Source: Ramlibacter sp.
GTDB taxonomy: Bacteria > Pseudomonadota > Gammaproteobacteria > Burkholderiales > Burkholderiaceae_C
DNA length: 64,000 bases
Direction of reading: 5' to 3'
Assembly (NCBI GenBank): GCA_016713005.1
Contig: JADJPY010000005.1
Location: 62,001 to 126,000 of the forward strand
The position numbers were made by a program, and so were the translations under genes. Below are positions 44,202 to 52,684 of this stretch, one piece after another; the stretch's first letter is position 1; each line of letters opens with the position of its first letter. Below the pieces are notes generated by a model. It was not told the origin of the DNA. It worked only from the letters and a program-made list of their open reading frames with translations, and made no database searches.

Positions 44202-45338
44202 ATGTCTGATTTAAGTCTTCAATTTCAGCAGGCTTCAAGCCAACTGCCGGTTTCAAGCTATTTCGACGAGGCACTGCACCAGCGCGAGCTGGAGGCCATC
44301 TTCCAGCGCGGGCCGCGCTACGTCGGCCACGCCCTGGCGGTGCCCAATGCCGGGGACTACCACACGCTGCCCCAGGAGCACGCAGGCCGCGCCCTGGTCA
44401 ACACAGGCACAGGCATCGAGCTGATCTCCAATGTCTGCCGCCACCGCCAGGCGGTGATGCTCAAAGGCCGCGGCTCGCTCAACGACACCGCCAAGGGCAG
44501 CGCCGGGGGCAACATCGTGTGCCCGCTGCACCGCTGGACCTACGACACCCACGGCCAGCTGCTGGGCGCGCCGCACTTCGCCGACGACCCCTGCCTGAAC
44601 CTGCGCAACTGGGGTCTGCGCGAGTGGAACGGCCTGCTCTTTGAGGACAACGGCCGCGACATCGCCGCCGACCTGGCCGGCATGGGCCCGCGCAGCGCGC
44701 TCGATTTTTCGGGCTACGTGCTGGACCGGGTGGAGATGCACGAGTGCAACTACAACTGGAAGACCTTCATCGAGGTCTACCTTGAGGACTACCACGTGGG
44801 CCCGTTCCACCCCGGGCTGGGCGCGTTCGTGAGTTGCGAAGACCTGCGCTGGGAGTTCAAGCCGCACTACTCGGTGCAGACGGTGGGCGTGGCCAACCGT
44901 CTGGGCAAGGCGGGCAGCCCGGTGTACGAGCGCTGGCACAAGGCGCTGCTGGACTACCGCCGGGGTGAGCCGCCGCCCTGGGGCGCGATCTGGCTGACCT
45001 ACTACCCGCACATCATGGTGGAGTGGTACCCGCATGTGCTGACCGTCTCCACGCTGCACCCCATGGGGCCGCGCAAGACCATGAACATGGTGGAGTTCTT
45101 CTATCCGGAAGACATTGCCGCGTTCGAGCGCGAATTCGTCGAATCGCAGCAGGCCGCCTACATGGAAACCTGCATCGAGGACGACGAGATCGCCGAGCGC
45201 ATGGACGCCGGACGCGAGGCGCTGATGCGCCGCGGCGAGAACGAAACCGGTCCCTACCAGAGCCCGATGGAGGACGGCATGCAGCACTTCCACGAGTGGT
45301 ACCGGCGCCAGATGGGCCTTACGCCGCTATACATTTGA
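44202..45338 (+). CDS. Rieske-type aromatic-ring-hydroxylating oxygenase alpha subunit-like protein
   Basis: The 378-residue protein has a Rieske centre, C79-R-H81 and C107-P-L-H110, and a catalytic non-haem iron site, DYHVGPFH (H198, H203). A distal acidic ligand is probably in the C-terminal DDEIAERMD segment. SRPBCC-type catalytic core as in ring-hydroxylating oxygenases and choline or carnitine monooxygenases. No reductase or ferredoxin gene is adjacent; the substrate is unknown. AGGTCACCC precedes the ATG. The last residues (PLYI) and stop fall in a repeat copy. Confidence 0.87.
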   Translation: MSDLSLQFQQASSQLPVSSYFDEALHQRELEAIFQRGPRYVGHALAVPNAGDYHTLPQEHAGRALVNTGTGIELISNVCRHRQAVMLKGRGSLNDTAKGSAGGNIVCPLHRWTYDTHGQLLGAPHFADDPCLNLRNWGLREWNGLLFEDNGRDIAADLAGMGPRSALDFSGYVLDRVEMHECNYNWKTFIEVYLEDYHVGPFHPGLGAFVSCEDLRWEFKPHYSVQTVGVANRLGKAGSPVYERWHKALLDYRRGEPPPWGAIWLTYYPHIMVEWYPHVLTVSTLHPMGPRKTMNMVEFFYPEDIAAFEREFVESQQAAYMETCIEDDEIAERMDAGREALMRRGENETGPYQSPMEDGMQHFHEWYRRQMGLTPLYI

Positions 45339-45389
45339 TAGCGGCTCAACCAATACCCACGGGGGCTGCGGCCCGATTTGACAAGGAAA
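45326..45389 (+). repeat. Dispersed repeat, copy 7 (end of Rieske gene)
   Basis: GCTAT-ACATTTG-ATAGC (45326-45342), 17 nt, CGGGGGCT, GCGGCCC, ATTTGACAAGG. It supplies the TGA stop of the Rieske gene, and its right end provides the AAGGA ribosome site of the next gene. Confidence 0.8.
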
Positions 45390-45397
45390 ACTGAGCC

Positions 45398-46297
45398 ATG
45401 CAGGCCCTCTGGATGGTGCTCGCCTCGCTGCTCTTCGCCACCATGGGCGTGTGCGTCAAGATCGCGTCGGCGTACTTCAACAGCGCCGAGCTGGTGTTCT
45501 ACCGCGGCGTGATCGGCATGTGGGTGATGTGGGCGCTGGCGCGCTCCAGCGGCGTGAGCCTGGCCACCACCTACCCCGGCATGCATGCCTGGCGCAGCCT
45601 GATCGGCGTGATGTCGCTGGGGGCATGGTTCTACGCCATCGCCCACCTGCCGCTGGCCACCGCGATGACGCTCAACTACATGAGCAGCGTCTGGGTCGCC
45701 GCCTTCCTGATCGGGGGCGCCCTGCTGGTCTGGAACCCGCTGCGCAAGGATTCACAACCGCTGCGCCAGGGGCCGTTGATGCTGACGGTGATTGCAGGCT
45801 TCGCCGGCGTGGTGATGATGCTGCGCCCCACGCTGGACCAGAACCAGCTGTTTGCCGGCCTGATCGGGCTGCTCTCGGGCCTGGGCGCGGCTTTCGCCTA
45901 CATGCAGGTGATGGCGCTGGGCAAGGTCGGCGAGCCCGAGGCGCGCACGGTGTTCTACTTTGCCGTTGGCTCGGCCGTGGCCGGCGGCGCCGGCATGCTG
46001 GTGACCGGCACGTCCGTGTGGAACTGGACCCACGCGCTGTGGCTGCTGCCGGTGGGCCTGCTGGCCTCGCTGGGCCAGCTGTGCATGACGCGCGCCTACA
46101 GCCACGGCGCCAAGCTGGTGGTGGCCAGCCTGCAATATTCGGGCATCGTCTTCGGGGCGTTTTACAGCGTGGTGCTGTTCAACGACCAGTTGCCGCCCAT
46201 TGCCTGGGCCGGCATGGCATTGATTGTGGCCAGCGGCATCGCCGCCACCGTGCTGCGCAAGCGCGCCGCCCCCGACGCCCCCGGCGAAGAACATTGA
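45398..46297 (+). CDS. DMT-superfamily (EamA) transporter
   Basis: The 299-residue protein has ten predicted membrane helices in two EamA halves (LWMVLASLLFATMGVCVKIASAYF..., and GLIGLLSGLGAAFAYMQVMALGKVGEPEARTVFY). It is a probable small-metabolite exporter of the RhaT/EamA group; the substrate cannot be told. AAGGA precedes the ATG. The gene is followed 12 nt later by the sulfurtransferase gene. Confidence 0.9.
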   Translation: MQALWMVLASLLFATMGVCVKIASAYFNSAELVFYRGVIGMWVMWALARSSGVSLATTYPGMHAWRSLIGVMSLGAWFYAIAHLPLATAMTLNYMSSVWVAAFLIGGALLVWNPLRKDSQPLRQGPLMLTVIAGFAGVVMMLRPTLDQNQLFAGLIGLLSGLGAAFAYMQVMALGKVGEPEARTVFYFAVGSAVAGGAGMLVTGTSVWNWTHALWLLPVGLLASLGQLCMTRAYSHGAKLVVASLQYSGIVFGAFYSVVLFNDQLPPIAWAGMALIVASGIAATVLRKRAAPDAPGEEH

Positions 46298-46309
46298 GGA
46301 GCCCCTTCC

Positions 46310-47179
46310 ATGACCCAAGCCCCCTGCACCACCCTGATCACCCCGCAGCAGCTCATGACGATGCAGGGCAGCGGCGCGCCGCTGCGCATCTTTGACTGCA
46401 GCTTTGACCTGATGAACCCTGCCGCCGGCGAGCAGCAGTACCTGGATTCCCACATCCCCGGCGCGGTGTACGTGCACCTGGACCGCGACCTCAGCGTCAA
46501 GGGCGCCAGCGATGCCGCGTCCGGCGGGCGCCACCCGCTGCCCAGCCGCGAGGCCTTTGCCCGCTGGCTCGGAAAGACGGGCTTTGACAACACCATGCAG
46601 GCCGTGGTGTACGACCGCCAGGGCGTCAACTACTGCGGCCGGCTGTGGTGGATGCTCAAGTGGGCGGGCCACGACGCCGTGGCCGTGCTGGACGGCGGTC
46701 TGCAGGCCTGGGTGGCCGCCGGGGGCGTGGTGGCCACCGGCCCCCAGGAGCCAGTTTCAGCATCAAATTACGCCCTGGCCCCCGCCATTGCTCGATTGGC
46801 CACTACAAATTTGATAGCAGACCGGCTTGGGTCCGCCGCTCAGACCGTGGTGGACGCGCGCGCCGCGCCGCGCTTTCGCGGCGAGGTGGAGCCGCTGGAC
46901 CCGGTGGCCGGCCACATCCCCGGCGCGCTGAACCGCCCGTTTGCCGCCAACATCGGCGAGGACGGGCGCTTCAAGCCCGCAGCGCAGTTGCGCGCGGAGT
47001 TCGAGGCGCTGCTGGGCGGGCGCGACCCGGCCAGCGTGGTGCACCACTGCGGCAGCGGCGTCAGCGCCGTGCCCAACGTGCTGGCAATGGAGATTGCCGG
47101 GCTGGGCACCACCGCGCTCTACGCCGGAAGCTGGAGCGAATGGTGCTCGGACACCTCACGGCCGGTCGAGCGCGGCTGA
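46310..47179 (+). CDS. Two-domain rhodanese-type sulfurtransferase (SseA-like)
   Basis: The 289-residue protein has two rhodanese domains: an inactive N-terminal one (about 10-140) and a catalytic one (about 175-285) with C247 in HCGSGVSA, close to the CGSGVTA loop of 3-mercaptopyruvate sulfurtransferases. CRHIPGA-like GHIPGALNRPF is present. It transfers sulfane sulfur to thiols or cyanide. Odd point: residues ~149-170 (SASNYALAPAIARLATTNLIA), the interdomain linker, are written by an inverted repeat copy. Confidence 0.9.
   Translation: MTQAPCTTLITPQQLMTMQGSGAPLRIFDCSFDLMNPAAGEQQYLDSHIPGAVYVHLDRDLSVKGASDAASGGRHPLPSREAFARWLGKTGFDNTMQAVVYDRQGVNYCGRLWWMLKWAGHDAVAVLDGGLQAWVAAGGVVATGPQEPVSASNYALAPAIARLATTNLIADRLGSAAQTVVDARAAPRFRGEVEPLDPVAGHIPGALNRPFAANIGEDGRFKPAAQLRAEFEALLGGRDPASVVHHCGSGVSAVPNVLAMEIAGLGTTALYAGSWSEWCSDTSRPVERG
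46755..46818 (-). repeat. Dispersed repeat, copy 8 (inside sulfurtransferase)
   Basis: Inverted orientation. ACTAC-AAATTTG-ATAGC is at 46802-46818; GGCCCCCG lies 17 nt to its left, then TAATTTGATG tail. It is in frame in the linker between rhodanese domains. Confidence 0.75.
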
Positions 47180-47200
47180 AGCCGGCGCCCTGATCGCGGC

Positions 47201-47818
47201 CTACTTGATCAGGGCCTGCACCGCCCGGAACTGCGCGTGCTGGGCGGTGCGCAGCCACTCGAACGCCACCATCTCGGTGGTCAGCAGCTCGGCCCCGGCG
47301 GCGGCCAGGCGGTCAAAGGCGGCGTCGCGGTTGCGCTCGGTGCGCGAGCCGCAGGCGTCCGTCACCACCCAGACCTCGAACTCCTCGTCCAGCAGGTCCA
47401 GCGCGGTCTGCAGCAGGCAGACATGGGCCTCACAGCCCGCCAGCACCAGCGTGTTGCGGCCAGCGGCGGGCGCGGGCGGGGCTTTCTGCAAATGGCGCGG
47501 CAGGCTGCGCGCATTGCCCGCCCCGCCCTGGCGCGGCGGCGGCGCGGCGGGCCGCAGCGCTTCGGCCAGGCCATCGGCCACGGCGCTGAAATGCATCTTG
47601 GCCAGCGTGCGGGCGCACAGGGCACGCACTTCGGGCACGTTGGCGCCCAGCTTGTCCGGGTTCTGCTCGGTGCCCCACACGGGCACCGACAGCAGGCGCG
47701 CCATTTCGCCCAGGCGAACGGCATTGGCCAGCACGGCGGCGTGGTCGTGGATGGCCGGCAGGAGCCGGGCCTGGTAGTCCACCAGGATCAGTTGTGAATC
47801 GTCAGCGTCCAGCAGCAT
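47201..47818 (-). CDS. Isochorismatase-family cysteine hydrolase (YcaC-like)
   Basis: The 205-residue protein has the family catalytic set: Asp in LILVDYQARLLPAI, Lys in LAKMHFSAV, and nucleophile Cys in LAGCEAHVCLLQTALDL. The non-prolyl cis-peptide region (GCEAHVC) is typical. An Ala/Pro/Arg-rich segment (~95-122) is inserted between the Lys and Cys motifs, where compact relatives have a short loop. AAGGAA precedes the ATG. Natural substrates of the YcaC group are poorly known. Confidence 0.88.
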   Translation of the reverse strand: MLLDADDSQLILVDYQARLLPAIHDHAAVLANAVRLGEMARLLSVPVWGTEQNPDKLGANVPEVRALCARTLAKMHFSAVADGLAEALRPAAPPPRQGGAGNARSLPRHLQKAPPAPAAGRNTLVLAGCEAHVCLLQTALDLLDEEFEVWVVTDACGSRTERNRDAAFDRLAAAGAELLTTEMVAFEWLRTAQHAQFRAVQALIK

Positions 47819-47863
47819 GGGGTTTCCTTTGGCTGGGGGGATTATTCCCGCTGCGGGGCGCAC

Positions 47864-49006
47864 TCACCCGGGACGCAGCCGCACCAGCAGGCCGCGGGGG
47901 TTGTCGGTCAGCAGGTAGATGAAGCCGTCGGGGCCCTGGCGCACATCGCGGATCCACAGGCCCTGCTCCTCCAGCAGGCGGTGCTCGCGCACCACCTTGC
48001 GCCCGGCCAGCTCCAGCCGGGTCAGGAAGTTGAACTTGACCGAACCCACCAGCAGGTTGCCCTTCCAGCCCGGGCCGTAGCGGTCGCTCGTCACGAAAGC
48101 CATGCCCGAGGGCGCGATCGACGGCGTCCAGTGGTGCAGCGGCTGCTCCATGCCGTCCTTGTGGGTGATGCCCTCGCCGATCCTGCCGCCGCCGTACTGC
48201 TCGCCATAGGTGATCACCGGCCAGCCATGGTTGCGCCCGGGCAGCGGCACGTTGATCTCGTCACCGCCCTGCGGGCCGTGCTCGTGCATCCAGTATGTGC
48301 CGTCCGGTGCCAGGGTGGCGCCCTGCGGGTTGCGGTGGCCATGGCTCCAGATCTCGGGCATCGCGCCAGGCTGCCCCACGAACGGGTTGTCGCGCGGCAC
48401 GGCGCCGTCCTTGGTGATGCGCACCACCTTGCCGTGGTGGTTGTCCAGCGTCTGCGCGTCGCGCATGCGGTGGTAACGCTCACCCAGGGCGAGGAAGAGG
48501 TTGCCGTCGCGCGCCTCCACGATGCGGCAGCCAAAGTGCAGGCTGCTGGAGACCTTGGGCTTCTGGCTGAACAGGATGCGCAGTTCCTCCAGCCGGCTGG
48601 CGTCTGCAGACAGCCGGGCGCGCGCCAGCGCCGTGCTGTTGCCGCCAGCGCCGGGCTCGGAGAAGCAGAAGTAGAGGGTGCGGTTGCGGGCAAATTCGCT
48701 GTCGGCGGCCACGTCCAGCAGGCCGCCCTGCCCGCCAACGGCCATATCGGGCAGGCCCGCCACCGGCGCGCCCACACGGCCGTCGGCCTCGATCACACGC
48801 AGCCGCCCGGGCCGTTCGGTCACCAGAAAGCGCCCCTCGGGCAGGAAGGCCAGCCCCCAGGGCGTCTGCAGCCCGCTGGCCACCGTCTCGGGTCGCACGC
48901 CCTGAGCCTGCGCGGGCGCGGCGAGCAGGTGAATTGCTATCAAAACAATAGCGGGCAAGGTCCAACTGGCGGGGGCTGAAGGCATATTTCGCTTGTCAAT
49001 CTGCAT
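47864..49006 (-). CDS. PQQ-dependent soluble aldose dehydrogenase (YliI-like)
   Basis: The 380-residue protein is a periplasmic six-bladed propeller. Motifs: LQTPWGLAFLPEGRFLVTERPGRL, HGHRNPQGA, HEHGPQGGDEIN, NHGWPVITYGEQYGG. Members oxidise aldose sugars with PQQ. ATG at 49006 has AAGGAGG six bases upstream. Odd point: residues ~3-24 of the signal peptide (MPSAPASWTLPAIVLIAIH) come from an antisense-read repeat copy, the second exported protein in the window with this property. Confidence 0.91.
   Translation of the reverse strand: MQIDKRNMPSAPASWTLPAIVLIAIHLLAAPAQAQGVRPETVASGLQTPWGLAFLPEGRFLVTERPGRLRVIEADGRVGAPVAGLPDMAVGGQGGLLDVAADSEFARNRTLYFCFSEPGAGGNSTALARARLSADASRLEELRILFSQKPKVSSSLHFGCRIVEARDGNLFLALGERYHRMRDAQTLDNHHGKVVRITKDGAVPRDNPFVGQPGAMPEIWSHGHRNPQGATLAPDGTYWMHEHGPQGGDEINVPLPGRNHGWPVITYGEQYGGGRIGEGITHKDGMEQPLHHWTPSIAPSGMAFVTSDRYGPGWKGNLLVGSVKFNFLTRLELAGRKVVREHRLLEEQGLWIRDVRQGPDGFIYLLTDNPRGLLVRLRPG
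48936..48999 (+). repeat. Dispersed repeat, copy 9 (signal peptide of PQQ dehydrogenase)
   Basis: GCTAT-CAAAACA-ATAGC (48936-48952), 17 nt, CGGGGGCT, GAAGGC, ATATTTCGCTTGTCAA. Confidence 0.8.
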
Positions 49007-49110
49007 TGCAGGCCTCCTTGAGCCAGTTTGCACCACTTGCGAAAACACAGAACGCTGTCGCGCTTGACCGGCAAAAAAGCCCCCGGACAGGGCGACGGCA
49101 TTCAAATTCC

Positions 49111-49139
49111 TTGAATTCCCTTGAAAATCAATGCATTAT
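49111..49139 (+). promoter_or_regulatory. Probable sigma-70 promoter of the NlpC/P60 gene
   Basis: TTGAAT (49111-49116), 17-nt spacer, CATTAT (49134-49139). It overlaps the upstream in-frame ATG at 49131, supporting translation from 49221. Confidence 0.5.
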
Positions 49140-49220
49140 GGAAACTATCGAGAAAACGCTTTAGCTCCAGAACGCCCGACAACGACACCCGATCCAGTTG
49201 CGCCTCCATCCTACGCCGCC

Positions 49221-49838
49221 ATGCGAATCCCTGCCCTCCTGCTGAGTTTGACCCTGCCCCTGGCCGCCCTGGCCGGGCCGCAGGGCGACGACCTGGGCCG
49301 ATTTCTGGCCGACCGCGGCCTGGTGCAGCGGCTGGAGCAGGCCGGGCGCGAACTGAGCACACGCACCGGCGAGCTGGCGGTACACGCCATGGGTTTCATC
49401 GGCGTGCCCTACAAGTGGGGCGGCAACTCGCCCGAGACCGGCGGGCTGGACTGCAGCGGCTTCGTCAAGGCGGTGTACGAGCAGATCGCCGGGCGGGTGC
49501 TGCCACGGCGCAGCGACCAGCAGGCCGCCGCCACGCAACCCATCGACACCACCGAGCTGCAGCCCGGTGACCTGGTGTTCTTCAACACCATGAAGCGCGC
49601 GTTCAGCCACGTGGGCATCTATGTGGGCGAGGGCCGTTTCGTGCACGCCCCGCGCACCGGCGCGGAGATCCGCATGGAAGACATGCGCGGCCGCTACTGG
49701 GCGCAGCGTTTTGATGGGGCGCGCCGTGTGCCGGGCGCGGATGCCGCTCCCCCGGCCAGCCCTGCAGCGCTTGCACCCGCCGCGCTTGCCCCTGCGGCTG
49801 CGCCCGCACCACAGCCCGCCACCGCGCTCCTGCCCTGA
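49221..49838 (+). CDS. NlpC/P60 murein peptidase
   Basis: The 205-residue protein has a signal peptide (MRIPALLLSLTLPLAALA) and an NlpC/P60 catalytic domain with C78 (LDCSGFVKAVYE), H130 (FSHVGIYVG) and H142 (FVHAP). It probably cleaves peptidoglycan stem peptides or cross-links (MepS-like). The last ~35 residues are an Ala/Pro tail. The start was placed at 49221 because the earlier ATG lies in the promoter. Confidence 0.9.
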   Translation: MRIPALLLSLTLPLAALAGPQGDDLGRFLADRGLVQRLEQAGRELSTRTGELAVHAMGFIGVPYKWGGNSPETGGLDCSGFVKAVYEQIAGRVLPRRSDQQAAATQPIDTTELQPGDLVFFNTMKRAFSHVGIYVGEGRFVHAPRTGAEIRMEDMRGRYWAQRFDGARRVPGADAAPPASPAALAPAALAPAAAPAPQPATALLP

Positions 49839-49869
49839 GCCGGGCTCGCGGGGGGCGACTTGCGGCCGC

Positions 49870-50865
49870 TCAGTCCGCCTTGACGCCGGCGTCCTTGATC
49901 ACCTTGGCCCACTTGGCCGTCTCGGCGGTGATGAAGGCGTCAAATTCCTCGGGCGTGCCGCCCGCGCCAAACGTGCCCATGGCATCCAGCCGGGCGCGCG
50001 TCTCCTCGCTCCTGATGATGCGGCCCACCTCGTCGGACATGCGTTTCACGATGTCGCGCGGCGTGCCGGCCGGCGCCAGCATGCCGGCCCAGGTGCTGCC
50101 CATGAAGCCCGCAAAGCCCTGCTCGATGAAGGTGGGCACCTCGGGCGCCGCGGGCAGCCGCTTGTCGTGCGACAGGCCGATCAGGCGCACCTTGCCCTGC
50201 TTGCCCTGGTTGATCAGGCCCACGGCGGCGTCAAAGAACAGCTGGATCTGCCCGCCCATCAGGTCGGTCAGCGCCGGCACCGCGCCGCGGTAGGGGATGT
50301 GGACCATGAAGGTCTTGGTGATGGCCTTGAACAGCTCGGTGGTCAGGTGCGCGGCCGAGCCGTTGCCGCTGGACCCGAAACTCACCTTGCCGGGGTTGGC
50401 GCGGGCGTAGTCCACCAGCTCTTTGGCGGTCTTGAACGGCGCGTTGTTGTTGACGGCGGCCAGGAGCGGCGAAATGCCCATCAGCGACACGCCCACCAGG
50501 TCTTTCTTCGGGTCGTAGGGCAGCTTGGGGTACAGGGTGGTGTTGGCGGCGTAGGCCGCGATCACCACGCCGAAGGTGGAGCCGTCCGGCGGCGCCTTGG
50601 CCACCGCGTCCACGCCGATGATGCTGTTGGCGCCGGGCTTGTTGTCGATGGTCACCGTCTGGCCCAGCCGCGTCTGCAGGCCGTTTTGCACCAACCGCGC
50701 CATCTGGTCGGTAAAGCCGCCCGGCGTGTATGGCACGACGATGCGGATCGGCTTGTTGGGCCAGGCGCCCTGGCCACGCGCGGGCAGCGCCACCGTGGCG
50801 GCGCCCAGGCTGGCGGCGACTACGACTTGGCGGCGGCTGGGGCCGCCCGGCTGTACTGGCTTCAT
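49870..50865 (-). CDS. Bug/TctC-family periplasmic binding protein
   Basis: The 331-residue protein has a Tat-like signal (SRRQVVVAASLGAATVALPARG) and the Bug core (PNKPIRIVVPYTPGGFTDQMARLV, IDNKPGANSIIGVDAVAKAPPDG, VSFGSSGNGSAAHLTTELF, PYRGAVPALTDLMGGQIQ). These bind carboxylates or other small organics. No tctA or tctB is nearby, so it is an orphan. AAGGAG precedes the ATG. The 215-nt gap upstream to the next gene shows nothing clear. Confidence 0.92.
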   Translation of the reverse strand: MKPVQPGGPSRRQVVVAASLGAATVALPARGQGAWPNKPIRIVVPYTPGGFTDQMARLVQNGLQTRLGQTVTIDNKPGANSIIGVDAVAKAPPDGSTFGVVIAAYAANTTLYPKLPYDPKKDLVGVSLMGISPLLAAVNNNAPFKTAKELVDYARANPGKVSFGSSGNGSAAHLTTELFKAITKTFMVHIPYRGAVPALTDLMGGQIQLFFDAAVGLINQGKQGKVRLIGLSHDKRLPAAPEVPTFIEQGFAGFMGSTWAGMLAPAGTPRDIVKRMSDEVGRIIRSEETRARLDAMGTFGAGGTPEEFDAFITAETAKWAKVIKDAGVKAD

Positions 50866-51080
50866 TGCAGATCTCCTTGTTGAGACCCATTGTTGAATGC
50901 GCGCGGCCAGCGGCGGATCAGGGTTTGCCGCCCTCTGCTGTCTCCCGCAGGACACGTGCGGCCAGTCCCGCCGCCCACCGGGACGGAAACGCCCCGTCAC
51001 ATTCGGCCGTGCGCACCGGGTTGCGCAGACCGCCCGCGAGCGTCTAGAGTGCGAAGGATCACAACTCATCGGAGAACACC

Positions 51081-51554
51081 ATGCGCATGCTGCCCACCCT
51101 GATCGCTGCCCTCGCCACCCTGGTCTTCACTGGCGCCCAGGCGCAACAACCAAATGACGGCTCCGCGCCCGAAACCTCGGCTTTCAAAGGGCTGGACAAG
51201 AACAACGACGGCTCGCTCAGCCCCGCCGAGGTGGCGGGCAACAAGGAGATCGCCAAGCGCTTCAAGGCCTTTGACGCCAACAAGGACGGCAAGCTGCAGG
51301 AACCGGAATACCTCAAGGCCGCGCAGGACAACACCAAGCGCGTGGCCGCCGACAGCGCGATCACCACCAAGGTCAAGAGCGGCCTGCTGTTCGCCAAGGG
51401 CATCCCCTCGACGGCCATCTCGGTGGAAACCTACGAGGGACGCGTGCAGCTGTCGGGCTTTGTGGAGAACAAGGACCAGATCGCCACCGCCGGCAAGATC
51501 GCGGGCGATGTCTCCAGCGTCAAGAAGGTGCAGAACGACCTGAAGGTCAAGTAG
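51081..51554 (+). CDS. Secreted EF-hand plus BON domain protein
   Basis: The protein has 157 residues. A signal peptide (1-21) is followed by two EF-hand loops, DKNNDGSLSPAE (about 39-50) and DANKDGKLQEPE (about 65-76), both with Asp/Asn/Glu at calcium-binding positions. A BON domain follows (DSAITTKVKSGLLFAKGIPSTAISVETYEGRVQLSGFV). BON domains bind phospholipid or outer-membrane partners (OsmY-like). A calcium-responsive envelope role is an inference. CGGAGAA precedes the ATG. Confidence 0.87.
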   Translation: MRMLPTLIAALATLVFTGAQAQQPNDGSAPETSAFKGLDKNNDGSLSPAEVAGNKEIAKRFKAFDANKDGKLQEPEYLKAAQDNTKRVAADSAITTKVKSGLLFAKGIPSTAISVETYEGRVQLSGFVENKDQIATAGKIAGDVSSVKKVQNDLKVK

Positions 51555-51559
51555 AACGC

Positions 51560-52612
51560 CTACACCGCGCCTGGCGTCGAAAATCGCCGGGCCCACTCTG
51601 TGCGCAACTGGCCAGCGGCAAACTCCGGCGTATAGACCTCGGCGGCACGCTCGCCGGCCCTTCGCGCAATGGCCTCGCACTCGGCGTCGTTGTCGCGGCA
51701 CCATTGCAGGCGTTCGCCCAGGTCGCTGAAATCGTTCGCCACCGGCACGTAGTGCTCCCAGGGCTGGAACTGCCGGGTGAAGAAACCCTGCCAAGGTGAC
51801 GCTGGCGACAGCACCACGCTGCCGCTCATCAGCTTCCAGGCCCAGGCGTCCCAGGTGCGGGAGTAGCCGTCCACATCCAGAAGGTAGCGATAGCCCATCT
51901 GGTGTGCACGCGAAATGCGTTCGCCCAGGTACACATCCATCGCCAGGCCCTCACGGGCCACGACTTGCGCGAGCCAGGCGCGCGGGTGCGGCCGGCCCGG
52001 CACCAGCGGTGGCAGAAAGTTGGTGACCTCACCGTGGTTGCCCGCGCAGAAGATCGCACGCGCCTGGCGCTGGGCCCAGGGCCGTACAGCCTGCGCCACT
52101 TCGGCAAACATGTCCCGGTAATGGTTGCGCTCCAGAAAGTGGCCTTCCGGCCAAAGCCAGGCGCTGGGGTCGCCCTCATGCGCGCAGTAGCAGACCACCC
52201 AGGGCTGGCGGACGCTGAAGACAGGGTACTCGCCTGTCTGGCCCACCCATTCAATCATCGAAGCCGTGCGCCACGTCGGCGCAACGGGCCGATAGTCCGG
52301 CGAAAACCCGATTCGCTCCCGCCACCCGTCGTAGAAGCAGAACGCGAACCAGAATGGCTCTTGCCGCTTGCCCTCCACGACGTACCCGTCCAGGAATTTC
52401 AGCAGCACGGGTAGCCAGCGGCGAAAGGTGCCCTGGCAATGCTTGAGGCGATCAGTACGAAACCACCGCCGGTGCTCCAGCCGCGACGGGCCAACCGACC
52501 ACGCCTGATCGCGTGGCGACCACCCGATGAGGCAGACGTTCCACGGGAGCGCATCCACATCTGCGGAGAACTTGCGCCGAAAGTCCGCCAATGAAAGCAA
52601 CTGCATCGTCAT
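51560..52612 (-). CDS. GT90 (CAP10/LpsA-type) glycosyltransferase
   Basis: The 350-residue protein matches the CAP10/GT90 pattern in its C-terminal half: YRYLLDVDGYSRTWDAWAWK-LMSGSVVL (241-268) and QPWEHYVPVANDFSDLGE (283-300). Residues 1-200 are less conserved. GT90 members transfer xylose or glucose in eukaryotes; bacterial relatives act on LPS. No signal peptide, so cytoplasmic. It is 6 nt from the convergent EF-hand/BON gene. A role in a surface glycan is inferred from the neighbouring sulfotransferase and ligase-like genes. Confidence 0.78.
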   Translation of the reverse strand: MTMQLLSLADFRRKFSADVDALPWNVCLIGWSPRDQAWSVGPSRLEHRRWFRTDRLKHCQGTFRRWLPVLLKFLDGYVVEGKRQEPFWFAFCFYDGWRERIGFSPDYRPVAPTWRTASMIEWVGQTGEYPVFSVRQPWVVCYCAHEGDPSAWLWPEGHFLERNHYRDMFAEVAQAVRPWAQRQARAIFCAGNHGEVTNFLPPLVPGRPHPRAWLAQVVAREGLAMDVYLGERISRAHQMGYRYLLDVDGYSRTWDAWAWKLMSGSVVLSPASPWQGFFTRQFQPWEHYVPVANDFSDLGERLQWCRDNDAECEAIARRAGERAAEVYTPEFAAGQLRTEWARRFSTPGAV

Positions 52613-52684
52613 GCAGGCGCGAGGCCCGACCGGAGGAATGCGCGAACCTCGCGCAGACAGGCGGGCACGGTTTTGAACCGACCC

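Noticed and set aside
44222..44265. A GCTATTT sequence at the Rieske gene start considered as a tenth repeat copy
   Set aside because: It lacks the ATAGC arm, the 17-nt spacer and the CGGGGGCT block.
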